From assembly GCA_023212645.1 (NCBI GenBank), contig JALBYC010000002.1, positions 372,001 to 436,000 on the forward strand: a DNA stretch of 64,000 nt, in the 5' to 3' direction. Of this stretch, positions 1 to 10,601 are shown piece by piece; position 1 is the stretch's first letter, and each line of letters starts with the position of its first letter. The position numbers and the translations under genes are program-made. The notes under the pieces are model-generated. The model saw only the letters and a program-made list of their open reading frames with translations. It did not search any database and was not told the origin of the DNA. Source of the DNA: Farysia itapuensis. Its lineage: Eukaryota; Basidiomycota; Ustilaginomycetes; Ustilaginales; Ustilaginaceae.

Positions 1-2423
1 AGCTTTTTTAAGGCTAGATCGTGAGCTGCGTCTCCTGCAATTTCTGCAACCGACTTTGTTGTCAGCGTCAGCGTGCGATGAAGAAAAGCAGTGATTGCAG
101 CCTCGATTTGTCCATCCGACTGATGCTGGCTAGCAGCATCAGAGGACCGAAGTAGACCGGACAGCAGCGAAGCAGCTCTTTCAAGTGATGCTTGAGTTTT
201 GCCTCGGCTGGAGGCCAAAGAATCCAGCTTCGAATTGGTATGGATACTGACAATCACTTCCGCTAAATCGCTCTCAATACCAGCCATCACAGGAGCTACC
301 AAGTCTAGACTTGGCGCTACGCTCGCCAGCCGACGCAGCTGATTGCTGATCTCGAGTGCGACTCTAGCGCTCGACAAGAGCTTGATGCGCTGAGACTGAA
401 TTCGTTCCTCGTCTTCCTCGTCGCTGGTAGCAGGTTCGGCTGTAGGTGTGGCAGTTCTGTTCAGGATTAACGCCCTCCAGATGATTGAGAAATGTGTGTT
501 GGCTAGCCTTTGGGCATCTTTGTGTGTCTGGTCTGAGTTGCTAGAACGGTACATGCGGATTGTCAGGAAAGCCACCGTCTCGCTAAAAGATGTTAAAAAC
601 GCCCGACATGCGACCGGATCGTTGTCTAGTACTCGGCTGTACAGCGCAGAGAACATTTGATCGAGCAGGTCCGATGTCGCAGCATAGTCGTCATAAGCGA
701 GAATTTCTGGAGGAATGGTAGAGACAAAGACGACGACGGCGGGGTAACCCAGGTTTGGGCCTCCCCCACAGACCGACTGCAGCCATTGCAAGAAGGTCAC
801 GTAAGATTGGGAGATGATTTTCGGTGATGCTGTTTCTGACCCTCGTTCAACTCCAGCAGCAGGATGTTCCTCGTCGGCAGTGTCTTCGTCTTCGTCGTCG
901 TCAACATCGCCATCGTCGTCGTTGTCTTCCTCGCCTTCTTCCTCCTCGTCTGATGATTCCTCATCCTCCGATGCGTCTGCATGCTGAGGACGAGCTTTGG
1001 TCTCGCCAGCCAGCCACAAGCCGGGGTGGGCTTTAAGCAGAGGCAGCAAGGCATCCAACATGGACCTTTGCACGCCAAGATCTCGCTCCTGCCACGCTGA
1101 TGTCATCGCAACAACCCCAGCAACTCCCAGAACTTCTTCCAGAAGCGGCTGAACGTGACTGGTAACAGCTCGTAACAATGTCCACGCTCGTACTCGGACG
1201 TGAGGCGAGTCGAACCCGAAAGAGGTTGACGTCGAAGCGTTCTTCCTGTGTTTCCCGGATGACATCAGATCAGAAGGCGAAAGTGACGACCACAGAAGCC
1301 GCGATGAAAGAAGCTCGTGGAGAGCGTCCGCAGGTTTCGGTGTCGGGTGGTCGTTAATGATGGCTGTTAAGACTGACAAAGCTCCGGCGACTAGACGCTT
1401 GTCCAGTGCCGAGGTATCTTCTTCAACATTCGAGTCGTCTCGGTTCTTGGCATCCCTCTCGAGCGCAGCTATCGGTGTAGCGGCCCCCGAGCTTGACTGG
1501 GAGAACACTTGGTCGATGGGAGCATGCGCCGTTGTCATGGACAATGCGAACGAGGGTGATGGTGAGAGAAGAATTGTACGCAAATGAGTCAAGAGAGTGT
1601 CAAGATGGTCCAGCAAGGACAAATTCGCAACATTGCCCTCGCTGCCGTTTGAGTCAGGCGTCTTCCAAGAGAAAGTGTCGCTCCAAGCAGCTCTACCGAG
1701 ACGTTCGATGGTACGGTCCGTGTCAAAACACAGGATGGCCCATGGCGCCAGCATTGGCTCGACATACTGAGGAGACTCGAGCAGTTCGCTTCTGGTAGAG
1801 CTGCTACTCTCGTCCGTTAATGCTGAAGGCTTTTGCAATAACAGAGTTTGAATCTGCATGGTTAGCAATCGCAGCCGCCGTGTCGGTGATAGAGCCAGTC
1901 TTGGGAAGAGATGGACCCAGCACGGCAGCATGACAATAAGGGCTTCTTGCTTTTGCTGCTGATCTAGTTCAGAAGTGTCTGCGTCTTCGGAGGTGATTGG
2001 ACCAGACTTGCCGAGAGCGTCTTCGATCCATGCCAAGATCCCCTCGAGAGCTCGACATCGTGTAATCACATCTTTCTTAGAAGCTTTGCGTAGCAGTACG
2101 ACCAAGTCTGCAGGCAGCAAGGATGCCAAACCCATCGAGTCCAGTGGATCTGGAAGGGGCTGAGGGGGTTTGGGTGGAGGCACGTATTGCTTCTTCTTCT
2201 CCAACTTGCCCTTTTTGCCATCCTTGCCTTTCACCTTATCTTTCTTCTGACCTCTCTGAGCACCAGGAAGCTTTTGCTTCTCTAAAGCTTCAGCCAGCTC
2301 TGGGCGCACAAGATTGCCGTGCTCATCCCGTTCGTAGGCTTGTCGTTTCGCTGCTTTGGACGCCTGTTTCTTCTTTGTTGAAGAAGAGGCCGACGACTTG
2401 CCTCTAGCTCCTCGTTTCACCAT
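1..2423 (-). CDS. LTN1: E3 ubiquitin-protein ligase listerin, N-terminal part (runs off the window)
   Basis: Listerin is the ring E3 ligase of ribosome-associated quality control: it binds stalled 60S subunits and ubiquitinates nascent chains. One reading frame is open from the ATG at 2423 to base 1, giving about 807 codons without an intron; the 3' part, including the expected RING domain, lies outside. The first 70 residues are Lys/Ser-rich. Then come the N-terminal helical repeats typical of the family: a segment reading DLVVLLRKASKKDVITRCRA near residues 105-125, one reading WAILCFDTDRTIERLGRAAW near residues 225-245, and one reading VRVRAWTLLRAVTSHVQPLL near residues 405-425, followed by an acidic Asp/Glu tract. 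These match the Ltn1 N-terminal architecture (established knowledge). The start is chosen because it is the first ATG and opens a basic leader as in other listerins. It is divergent from BYE1. Confidence 0.85.
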   Translation of the reverse strand, partial: MVKRGARGKSSASSSTKKKQASKAAKRQAYERDEHGNLVRPELAEALEKQKLPGAQRGQKKDKVKGKDGKKGKLEKKKQYVPPPKPPQPLPDPLDSMGLASLLPADLVVLLRKASKKDVITRCRALEGILAWIEDALGKSGPITSEDADTSELDQQQKQEALIVMLPCWVHLFPRLALSPTRRLRLLTMQIQTLLLQKPSALTDESSSSTRSELLESPQYVEPMLAPWAILCFDTDRTIERLGRAAWSDTFSWKTPDSNGSEGNVANLSLLDHLDTLLTHLRTILLSPSPSFALSMTTAHAPIDQVFSQSSSGAATPIAALERDAKNRDDSNVEEDTSALDKRLVAGALSVLTAIINDHPTPKPADALHELLSSRLLWSSLSPSDLMSSGKHRKNASTSTSFGFDSPHVRVRAWTLLRAVTSHVQPLLEEVLGVAGVVAMTSAWQERDLGVQRSMLDALLPLLKAHPGLWLAGETKARPQHADASEDEESSDEEEEGEEDNDDDGDVDDDEDEDTADEEHPAAGVERGSETASPKIISQSYVTFLQWLQSVCGGGPNLGYPAVVVFVSTIPPEILAYDDYAATSDLLDQMFSALYSRVLDNDPVACRAFLTSFSETVAFLTIRMYRSSNSDQTHKDAQRLANTHFSIIWRALILNRTATPTAEPATSDEEDEERIQSQRIKLLSSARVALEISNQLRRLASVAPSLDLVAPVMAGIESDLAEVIVSIHTNSKLDSLASSRGKTQASLERAASLLSGLLRSSDAASQHQSDGQIEAAITAFLHRTLTLTTKSVAEIAGDAAHDLALKK

Positions 2424-2764
2424 ATCTACGAATCAAACTAAGCTGTTGAGCTGGAGCAGATCCTGCACGCGAGCTCTGTGAAGTAACACAGATGATCGGG
2501 ATGTGGTAATGAGAAGGTTTCTTCTTGATTCCTTGTCTCGTGCACAGTGACGTTCATGACGGTGCTTTTTTCGGTGGAGGGCTCTAACAAGAAGATCACC
2601 CGATGCAATTCAGAGCCCCGATCGATGAGGTCCGAGCCTTCCATCCGACTCAGCGCGAACTCAATTCCAAACTCATCGGCGCCAGAGCTTCGGCTTCTAC
2701 TACCATATCGCTAGTCCTGAGACAAGCGAACCTCGATAGTACTCTTGAGCAGCGTTGTAGAGTG

Positions 2765-5700
2765 ATGTCGTTGACATCGCAGCAGAGCCAGGCCGGTGAT
2801 GAAGGCCTGGTCACGTCGGGCGCCGCGGTGACTGATACGCAGGGCGAAGTGCATCATAAATCGGAACCGTCCAATCCCTTGGATGAGCCTGTGACATCGA
2901 CAAGCTCCGACACCCAGCGTGTAGAGTCTGCACCAAGGCGCGGTGGGAGAGCCAGAAAGCCAACGCAGAAGTCGACCGAAGCTGAGAACGGTGCATTGGC
3001 CTCAGAAGAAGCGAGCGCCCCCGCCGAGCGAGATGAGCACCGCAAGAAGAGCAGTGTCTCTGAAACCGCAGACGCAACAAAAATTGGTGCAGAGGAGGCG
3101 AGAGACGAGGCAGACGAAGCCCAGGTATACTGCGTTTGCCGTCGGGAAGACGACGGCTCTTTCATGGTGTCATGTGAGCGCTGCGAAGAATGGTAAGTTC
3201 CCATTGACAGAACCGAGGTAGCTTGGAAGGGCCGGCTGACACTCTTGCTTGCTTCCGTTGCGACAGGTTTCATACTCGATGCATTGGCTTGACGCAAAAG
3301 GAAGCCAAAAAGCTCGATGAGTACATATGCGAGAGCTGTGCTGTCAAGGATCAAAAGGCTACGAAAGGTAAGTGCGCTTCGACCATGTTGTTAATAAATG
3401 CGGCGCTCCGTCCCTCCCGGGTACCTATGCCGCATCTTCAGTCTTCTGTAGCATATCTCAAAGCCAAAGTGCCGAGAAGCAGTGCAACAGAATCTTCGTG
3501 TGGCCTGTGGCAGCGTGGGCATATATGACTGGATGCACGCATGGGCGCTCGAAGAGACGACTACACAGCGTTCTTACATCACAGCGAAGCATGGCGGTGG
3601 CTGACGGTATGTCTCTCTTTCCACAGGTGTGAAGGGTAAAGCGGTCAAGAAGTATCAAAGCAGCACAAAGCACAAGCAAGCAAGAAAGATCCGGGAAGAC
3701 TCAGAAGCACCTTCACAGCCAGCTTCAAGCATACACGAAGAGGAGTCAGACGATGGAGACGACTACAAGAGTGACAAGACGGATCATTCCGAAGATGAAG
3801 AAATGGAAGTGGACGGCGACGATTACCAGGACTCAAAACCTCTTACCCGTCCTTCCCACGCCGAATCGTCGAACAGATCAACCAAGCGCAAAGACAGTGT
3901 AGACGTCGCCGGGCACTCGCCCAAGAAGACGCGTACCTTGTCCGGCAGTCAGGGTCTTAAGAGAAGAGCGTCTGGTCATGACGAGGCCACTGGAAGCAAC
4001 GGGCGTCGGGTCAGTACTTCTCTTCACAAATCCGCATCACGAAAGCCGTCTGGCCCAACTGACGCAGCCACGGAAGACGCACGATCCAAGGCAAGAAAGG
4101 TGCTTGCAGACGCACTCATCAAGATCCTCTCGCCCCCCAACGAGAGCGCTGTCAAGAAGGAAGAGCCGGCTAGGGCTGAGGAGGGGACCGCATATGCACT
4201 TGAGCTCGAATCTACGCTGTTTGAGACCAATGCAGACCTTCAGGGCCGGACAAAAGTGGTTGGGACAAAGTACAAAGATCGCTTTCGTACCATGCTATTC
4301 AGTCTGAAAGACACGAAGAATACAACTTTGCACGCACGAATCGCTTCGGGAGAATTGCTTGCTGTTGATCTGGCGCAGATGACCAGTGACGAGCTTGCCA
4401 ACGACGCAATGCGCCAAGCTACCGAGAAAGCCCGCTTGGAGGCTCTGTACAACAGTACGCTGAAGACTGAGTCTGCTGGACCGATGCGCAAAATCACCCA
4501 CAAGGGCGAGATTGAGATCGAAAGCGAAGCAGCTACTCCTAGGGACGAGCCCGGTAAATTTCAACGGACCATTCGCAGCCAGGCAGAAACGTTACCTCGT
4601 ACCGAAGGCGATAGCGCCGAGGTACTTGATGCACGCTTTGATGAAGAGGAACCAGACAAGTCGGAGAAAAACGGTGATGACACTAGCATCAGTAGACATT
4701 CGGCGCCTGCACCACCAGTCCCTTCACAGTCGCCAATTGCTCAACTAGATTTTACCAGCGTCTGGGGCGTCAACGAGCATCAAGAACCAGACCTGGCGGA
4801 TGATTCGGATTCCAACGTGCGCGAGGCCGACGGCGAAAACGGTGGGGGCCTAGAGGACGCAGACGATTTCATCGACTCTTTCCTGGACGGCAAACCGGAC
4901 GATGTTGCCGCAGAGATGTCTGTCAAGCAAGCCCGATCTACCACGCCGAAGTCCAAGCCGTCGGCAGCAGCAGTGCACAGATACCGACAGGTGATGTGGA
5001 ACGGACTCATTGACTTGCCCGACGAATTCTCCTTCCGTGGTTACGTCAAACAGATTGCCGGACGAAGTCTGGCATCCAAGCCATCGATCTGGTCCAGCTT
5101 TCTGCCAAGCAAAACCGTTGGAGTCGCTGGTCGGCTGCCGTCTAAATCAGCCATTGACTATCTGGTGCAAATTGGTAATTCCAGCAAGGCTGAGGTTGTG
5201 GTGTTCACACTGGAAGCCGGACAGAATACAGCAGGTGTAGCCGAGATCAGTGACTCTGATGTTGCATCGTTCAGTGGCATGATGAAATACCTCAAAGATG
5301 CAGACCGCTGGGGTGCTTTGCACGTCTCTTCCAAAGTCAAGGGTGTGCTCATCAAGGATTTGTATCTAGCACCGTTGTTCAAGGACCAGGAAGTACCGCT
5401 GTGGCTGGATCTGGCACAGGCTGATAGTCTCGGAGCTGATTGGCAGAAGACACGCGATCGCGACATGTTCCTACTGGTCGCTGTGGTAGTCCGAGAGGCA
5501 CTTCGACGCGAGTTGTCTGAAGGAAGTGCAAAGAGAGACCGATCTGTGTCGTCTTCGCTACCAGCTCCAGGTTCGAAACCGCTTCCGGATGCTGCGCCAG
5601 CAACTGAAGCTGTAGCTCCTGCTTCAGCACCTACTTCCTCTTTCGGATCAGATGCTTTGCAGACGCTGCTCAGAACGCTTGGTAAGAGCACACCTCAAGG

Positions 5701-6094
5701 TCCGAATGGCACGCCGCCGCATTCCTCTTTGCAATCTCCGCCTGCGTTCACTGGGCCATTGCCTCCTGGTGCTCCGCCTGGTCCTCCACCGCAGATACCA
5801 CTAGCCAGCTATGCTCCTCCTCAACAGATTCATGGCTTGCTTCCGCAAAACCACTATCAGCAAGCTTGGCAGCCACAGCACTATCCTCCTACTGCTCCTT
5901 ACGGCGCTCCACCAGCTCAGAATTGGAATCCGAGTCCAGCGCCTCAACAGATGCCTGAAGAAGAATATCCTGGACAGTACAATCCAGATTATATTCACGC
6001 GGCAAATCAAGGTGGTGGTCACAATGCGTCTTTCCGCGGTCGTGGCCAGCCCTTCATCAATCGCGGTCGTGGCTGGAGAGGAAGAGGCTACTGA
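2765..6094 (+). CDS. BYE1: PHD finger / TFIIS-M / SPOC protein, Bye1-like transcription elongation factor
   Basis: Bye1-family proteins bind H3K4me3 through the PHD finger and RNA polymerase II through a TFIIS-like central domain. Three exons: 2765-3192, 3267-3367 and 3627-6094, with introns of 74 and 259 nt, both GTAAGT...CAG. The spliced product is 998 residues. Intron 1 falls inside the PHD finger: YCVCRREDDGSFMVSCERCE in exon 1 joins FHTRCIGLTQKEAKKLDEY in exon 2, completing the Cys/His pattern. The TFIIS-M domain is at about 328-465 and the SPOC domain at about 630-797 (starts VMWNGLIDLPDEFSF). The C-terminus is Pro/Gln-rich and ends in RG repeats, suggesting RNA contact. An in-frame ATG at 2603 would add 54 residues; I prefer 2765 because the extra stretch looks non-coding and MSLTSQQSQAGDEG is a typical disordered start. 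It shares its upstream region with LTN1. Confidence 0.85.
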
Positions 6095-6357
6095 TTGCAA
6101 CACGCTGGCTAACGTCTCGTGCGAAAGTCTTAGCTCGATGGAAATTGAATGACTCTGCACGCCACTGACTGTGTATGTCTACGAGTCTCTTTCAATAATT
6201 TGGGGTCAAATTGTAGTGATCTGAATGTGAGATTGCTTTGTCAAATCGAAAAAATCTGTTTGGATGTGTGAGATTCCTTCTGAGACTTTTTCTTCGCCAG
6301 CTTCGCCATCGTCATCGTCTCCATCACCAACGACATCAGCAGACATTTGCATCTACC

Positions 6358-7539
6358 ATGTCTGCTCAGGTTCCACCCCCTCAGGCCACGTACTATCCGC
6401 CAGGCACTCAGCTGCCGCCTCAATCTGGCGCTGAGCAGCTTGGTGTCGGCTCCAACTCGCCGTTTCTCGATGAGAAGCGCTACAACTACCCGTCCGGAAT
6501 GACTCCTCCCATCTCGTCGCAGCCTTCTTCGTACATGTTTGGCTTCCTGCAACCAATCGTCTCTCCCATCACTAAGGCACTCGCCAGTGTGCAAGACATC
6601 CGCAATCGTCTCGAATTGTCCAACCCAGGAACGGTGGAGAGTCTGCAGAATCAAGTGAAAATGGTCCACACAACAAACTTCATGTTTGATGGTGCCCGTG
6701 CCGATCTGACGAAAGCTCTCAGTATCAACCCCGTCTTCCAAGTCACGCATGCATTCTCCATGGGCTCGCAGGCCGCGCCCTCGTCCTACAACTTTGGCGC
6801 CGTTTACGGTGACTCAAAGTCTTTCTTGCAGGCTGGTGTGGACGACAACTTGAGTGTCACCATGCGCGCGAACCGAGGCTGGTTCCCCGGACACACCTCT
6901 AAAGTTCAAGCACAGCTCACCAGAACACCAGGCCAGACTTTTGCCCAGTTCGAGCACGACTATCAGGGCACGGATCACAGCGCCAACATCAAGGTCATCA
7001 ACCCCTCACCCACCGACTTGACCGGCATTTACATGGTCAACTATCTTCAGAGCTTGACAAAGAACTTTGCTGTAGGTGTCGAGACCTACTATCAGAGACC
7101 TGCTGCGGATTTGGAGGAAGCCAGTACCGGTTATCTGGCCAAACTGACCGGCGACCAAAAGAACTGGACCGCTACTGCTCAGGTTCAGCCTCAAGGTGTG
7201 GCCCAGTGCACCTACTACCACCGTCTTTCGGAACAGGTCGATGTCGGCGCGGACTTGCAGATGATCAGTGCCGGTCAGAAGCGCGAAGCACAGGCCACTC
7301 TTGGCGCACGCTACAACTTCCGCATGGCCACGTTGAGAGCGCAAGTTGACTCCATGGGCAAGTTGAGCTCCGTGTACGAGACTCGTCTTTCACCAGCATT
7401 TGGTCTCACCTTTGCTGGAGAGATTGACCATCTCCAGGGCACTGCCAAGTTTGGGTTCGGCGTTTCGATCGAGTCTGGAAACGAGATGATTGACCCAAGC
7501 GCTGCCGAGAACATCACTCCTCCCACAGTACCCATGTAA
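6358..7539 (+). CDS. TOM40: Mitochondrial import receptor subunit TOM40
   Basis: Tom40 is the beta-barrel pore of the translocase of the outer mitochondrial membrane, through which almost all nuclear-encoded precursors enter. The product has 393 residues in one exon. A Pro/Gln-rich N-terminal 60 residues is followed by FGFLQPIVSPITKALASVQD and then the Porin_3 barrel region, with alternating strand-like segments such as FNFGAVYGD-type turns, and a C-terminal GLTFAGEIDHLQGTAKFGFG, matching the family's last strands. The start at 6358 is chosen because it sits in an ideal CTACCATG context; the frame is open upstream to 6238, but that part is pyrimidine-rich and looks like leader. It is co-directional with BYE1 (263-bp spacer) and tail-to-tail with FCF1 (238 bp). 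Confidence 0.93.
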   Translation: MSAQVPPPQATYYPPGTQLPPQSGAEQLGVGSNSPFLDEKRYNYPSGMTPPISSQPSSYMFGFLQPIVSPITKALASVQDIRNRLELSNPGTVESLQNQVKMVHTTNFMFDGARADLTKALSINPVFQVTHAFSMGSQAAPSSYNFGAVYGDSKSFLQAGVDDNLSVTMRANRGWFPGHTSKVQAQLTRTPGQTFAQFEHDYQGTDHSANIKVINPSPTDLTGIYMVNYLQSLTKNFAVGVETYYQRPAADLEEASTGYLAKLTGDQKNWTATAQVQPQGVAQCTYYHRLSEQVDVGADLQMISAGQKREAQATLGARYNFRMATLRAQVDSMGKLSSVYETRLSPAFGLTFAGEIDHLQGTAKFGFGVSIESGNEMIDPSAAENITPPTVPM

Positions 7540-7777
7540 TCGTACCGCATACCGGCATCCTCCTTCATTCCCTCCCAAAGACGAAAAACACCGCTCTGGC
7601 CCATCACACTCCGTTGTGAACATGCTGACTTATCGCCGCCGCTACCCGGCGACTTCTTTACAGTAATACACCTTTTTTCCGAACACACATTTGCCTGACA
7701 GACGAGAATTTTGCAAGTGAGTTGATACAAGTACAGATGAGAGATGCAAAGCGTGAAAAGTTTGAGAGGCAAAGCTG

Positions 7778-8571
7778 TCACGAGGCCATTCCTTGATCTG
7801 GAAGTCGTTCGATCCTGAACTGTCTGTTTGCGATATACATCAGTGGGATACCCTGTCAGGAACGGAGGATTTGAGTCAGCTACAGAGTTGGTGCGGGGAG
7901 AGAGAGAGATGCGCGCGCTCGACTCACAGGGACTTTGCGAACACGTCTTCGCAACTCTCGATCGCACGTTGCGACAATGTAGCACTTGTGCGACTGAATG
8001 CGCTCAACAATGCAGTCGTCGGCATAGGTGCCTTTGTGGCTACATTCAAGACGCTCAAAGCGTGGATCTCTTGCCACGCGCAGTGCGATTCGGTACTTGG
8101 GACCCAACTTCTCCAATTCAGACAGAACGCATGTCGTTATACACGGAATACCTGAGTAGCATACAGAAGTCAGTACTAATGCGTGGTAGACCATTGGCAC
8201 AGGAAACGCTGGGACTTACTTTTGGCGTAGAGACAGTCCATCATACCCTGGACGAGCTCGATCTTGTTCTGCAATGAGAAGTTGATGAAATTCGTGTCTA
8301 CCAGGACACGATATGGCGGTCCGAGCTGTGTATTGTGCTCGAAAAACATGGAAGATGCTGGCGTTGAGATGTGTCGAACAAGCTGACCGTCTATTGTCAC
8401 TTGCTTGCCCTGATCATTGACGAGCTTGCCGCTCGATGTCGAGGTGATGGCAGAGGTCCCGGCTTTCTTAGCCGCGGCTGTGACCTTCTGATTCGCCTTC
8501 AACCTATCATCCTTCGGATTGAGGATACGCTTCACCTCGCCAAACTTTCGGACTTGCTTCTTCTTGCCCAT
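7778..8571 (-). CDS. FCF1: rRNA-processing PIN-domain protein Fcf1/Utp24
   Basis: Fcf1/Utp24 is the PIN-domain endonuclease of the small-subunit processome that makes early cuts in pre-18S rRNA in the nucleolus. Three exons on the minus strand: 8571-8220, 8151-7928 and 7852-7778, with introns of 68 and 75 nt (GTAAGT...CAG and GTGAGT...CAG), total 216 residues. Seen: a basic N-terminus ([20 protein letters not shown]), VDTNFINFS with the first catalytic Asp near residue 92, [35 protein letters not shown] and [20 protein letters not shown]. All PIN acidic residues are present. The usual ITDC reads ITTC here, and the C-terminus ends [12 protein letters not shown], a family-like but divergent end. 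It is slightly longer than the yeast and human proteins (about 190-200) because of a Ser/Thr-rich insert at 35-50. Confidence 0.93.
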
Positions 8572-8886
8572 GCTGGCTTATCCTGGTAGTGGCAGAGGTT
8601 GTCGATGTACAAGCAGCAAAGGATTTTCCAAAAAAAACCTTGAATCCGTAAATTCCTCCAAAAATTAAAGCCGGAAAAATCAGAAAAATCTGACAACTCA
8701 TACCACATAACTGCGTGATATGTCACATGCGTGATATGTCACATGCGTGAGCTGCAATGCGAATGGTTATCCGTCAGGTCAAGGTCGGTAACGACTTCTT
8801 ATTAGGGGAACAATGTAGTGTACAGATGGACAGAGATGAGCTGACTGGTGACTCGATATAGAAATGTAAAAGGAGGTTTGACGACA
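8572..8886. other. Spacer between FCF1 and the membrane-protein gene
   Basis: This 315-bp stretch is the 5' region of FCF1 and the 3' flank of the gene ending at 8887, both on the minus strand. It contains an A/T-rich part with several AAAAAT/TTTTTC runs (8625-8690) and the 16-bp direct repeat listed separately. No coding frame is supported. Confidence 0.6.
8712..8751. repeat. 16-bp tandem direct repeat upstream of FCF1 (2.5 copies)
   Basis: The unit TGCGTGATATGTCACA recurs head-to-tail with a 16-bp period, two full copies plus TGCGTGAG. Each unit contains GTGATATGTCAC, whose ends GTGA/TCAC form an inverted repeat. It lies 140-180 bp upstream of the FCF1 start, so a paired binding site for a dimeric factor is possible; that function is inference. 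Confidence 0.7.
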
Positions 8887-10080
8887 TCAGTCTAGAAGCT
8901 TATCTTCTTTCCAGCGCCGGTCCCGCAGCTCCATGGATAGGTTGTACATGGAGGGCGTAGTGTCACCAGACGAAGTAGACGACGTGGCTGCATAGCCGTA
9001 CTGATGAGCTTTACTGCGCAGTAAAGATGCATGGAATCTCTGGATCCAAAAGAAGCACTGCAGGCGCAAAGCTGTGTACACAAGTCCGCAGAGCATGAAG
9101 ATGGGGACAACAGTAGTACGGAAGGACTCTTCGCAGTTTTCCGAGCCGAAAACGCCGTCCAAGACAGTTTCCCAGCCGGAAGCTGATACGTCCACGTCCT
9201 TGCTGAGTCCGGTCGACGTACTGCTCGTGCCGATAATCTGTCCAGCAGAAGTGGCGGCAGAGCCGATTTGCGCTGCGGCCGCACTGGAGTGTGCGAACCA
9301 AGACTGGATCTCGCCGGAACCAAACTCGTCGCACAGGTGCGCTCGGACCGTCGGATAAGTGCAAACGATGGCTAGAGCAAGAAGCGACAACGTTGACAGC
9401 AAGAGATCGAGGAAAGAGTGAACCACGAACAGTCGTGACAGCATGAGTCGCGATCGCATGGCGCCAACAACACCGGCAATGCAACAGACTGCACTGATCA
9501 CGACGTACCAGCGTAGTGCACCAATGAGTGTTCGCAGTGCATCCCACTGCATGCGATCGACGTCTTCGCCCCCATCGTCCAATGACGCATAATCGAGCGA
9601 CTCGCCAGCGCTAGCGGTGTCTGGGGTCGAAGGTCGGCGTGGCGATGTCCATTTCTGACTGGCCTGAGGTGATTTGGAACTCGCATCATCGACAGCATGC
9701 CCACTCGATGGGATGTATGAAAGCCCTTGCGCTTTCAGATACGCCTTTGCTTCCGCGATCCATGCTGGCAAGTTGGGATTTGAGGAACTCTTGCTCGCCA
9801 GATCTTCCCGGCTCGAGTCGTAGATACCCAGATTCACAAGCTCGTCAACTCTGGCTGCTGAATTTGCGTACTTCCCGGAGAAAGCGCTTGGTATCGGTGG
9901 ACGGAGGAGCTGATTCTCAGGTCCATCGGGCAGCGAAGTGCTGAGCGTGCCAAGCCAGGAAAAGGTATTCAGATGAAAGAGAATGCCCAAGATGGCCAGA
10001 GCAATGGTCGCAGTCCGCGGCGATAGGCAACCGAAAACGGTCATCGACGTGCCAGTGGAATGCTTCATGAGGGCCGACAC
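8887..10080 (-). CDS. Uncharacterised multi-pass membrane protein
   Basis: I do not recognise the family. The single exon gives 397 residues. About four hydrophobic segments are visible: TATIALAILGILFHLNTFSW (about 22-45), WYVVISAVCCIAGVVGAM (about 190-208), LFVVHSFLDLLLSTLSLLAL (about 218-243) and VPIFMLCGLVYTALRLQCFF (about 325-345). Between the first and second is a long soluble Ser/Pro-rich stretch (about 50-185). A loop between segments 3 and 4 contains Ala/Ser/Thr-rich sequence and two cysteines. The C-terminus is short, charged and ends KEDKLLD. The topology recalls fungal endomembrane proteins of unknown role; no catalytic motif is seen. An internal Met at residue 13 could also serve as start. 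Confidence 0.7.
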   Translation of the reverse strand: MSALMKHSTGTSMTVFGCLSPRTATIALAILGILFHLNTFSWLGTLSTSLPDGPENQLLRPPIPSAFSGKYANSAARVDELVNLGIYDSSREDLASKSSSNPNLPAWIAEAKAYLKAQGLSYIPSSGHAVDDASSKSPQASQKWTSPRRPSTPDTASAGESLDYASLDDGGEDVDRMQWDALRTLIGALRWYVVISAVCCIAGVVGAMRSRLMLSRLFVVHSFLDLLLSTLSLLALAIVCTYPTVRAHLCDEFGSGEIQSWFAHSSAAAAQIGSAATSAGQIIGTSSTSTGLSKDVDVSASGWETVLDGVFGSENCEESFRTTVVPIFMLCGLVYTALRLQCFFWIQRFHASLLRSKAHQYGYAATSSTSSGDTTPSMYNLSMELRDRRWKEDKLLD

Positions 10081-10601
10081 ATTGAACGAGCAACACCTAG
10101 CGGTAGATAGATGGGTGTCGGTGATAACGCCTCCCCCTCATTCCGTTCCAGAGGATTCGCGTGCAAAATCACCTGTCTCTCCGCAAGGACATTTGATTCC
10201 CGCACTCTCGAGCCGAGACGCCAAAAATTCATGCCAAGCCAACTTCCTTTTGGCCCACCCACGCCGCTCCGCCCACGCGCACCAAAAAGTTGGGTTTCGC
10301 TTCATTGATACATCGCTTACATCAAAAGAACTGGAGGAGGGGAAGGAGAATACGTACTAAGACGACAACGACTTGAGAGTGGAGATGGAAGGGATGAATA
10401 GGTGAAAAAGGATATGTGGCGGTTTGAAAACGTGCGCCTGAGAGCAGGCAGGTATGTCGGTTGAAGAGATGCAAAAGGGGACGTCATGGCAAAGGATTCG
10501 AGCAAAATGGAATCTAGGTGGTAGTCATGCCATGCCCAGGTAATCAGGATTGGTGTTGCTACATCTGTCCACAAATGTTCTTCCTTTTTGCGATAGAGCC
10601 A
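10081..10601. other. Spacer between the membrane-protein gene and GSK3
   Basis: This 521-bp stretch serves as promoter for the membrane-protein gene (ATG at 10080, minus) and as 3' flank of GSK3. It is purine-rich on the plus strand around 10320-10440. I see no RNA gene or supported ORF. Confidence 0.5.

Noticed and set aside
2603..2764. Longer N-terminus of BYE1 from ATG 2603
   Set aside because: The extra 54 codons look non-coding and the ATG context is weak; kept only as an alternative.
8118..8151. ITDC changed to ITTC in FCF1 as loss of a catalytic residue
   Set aside because: The PIN acidic residues (in VDTN, SELEKL, YADDC and CDRE) are all intact; this Asp is not one of them as far as I know.
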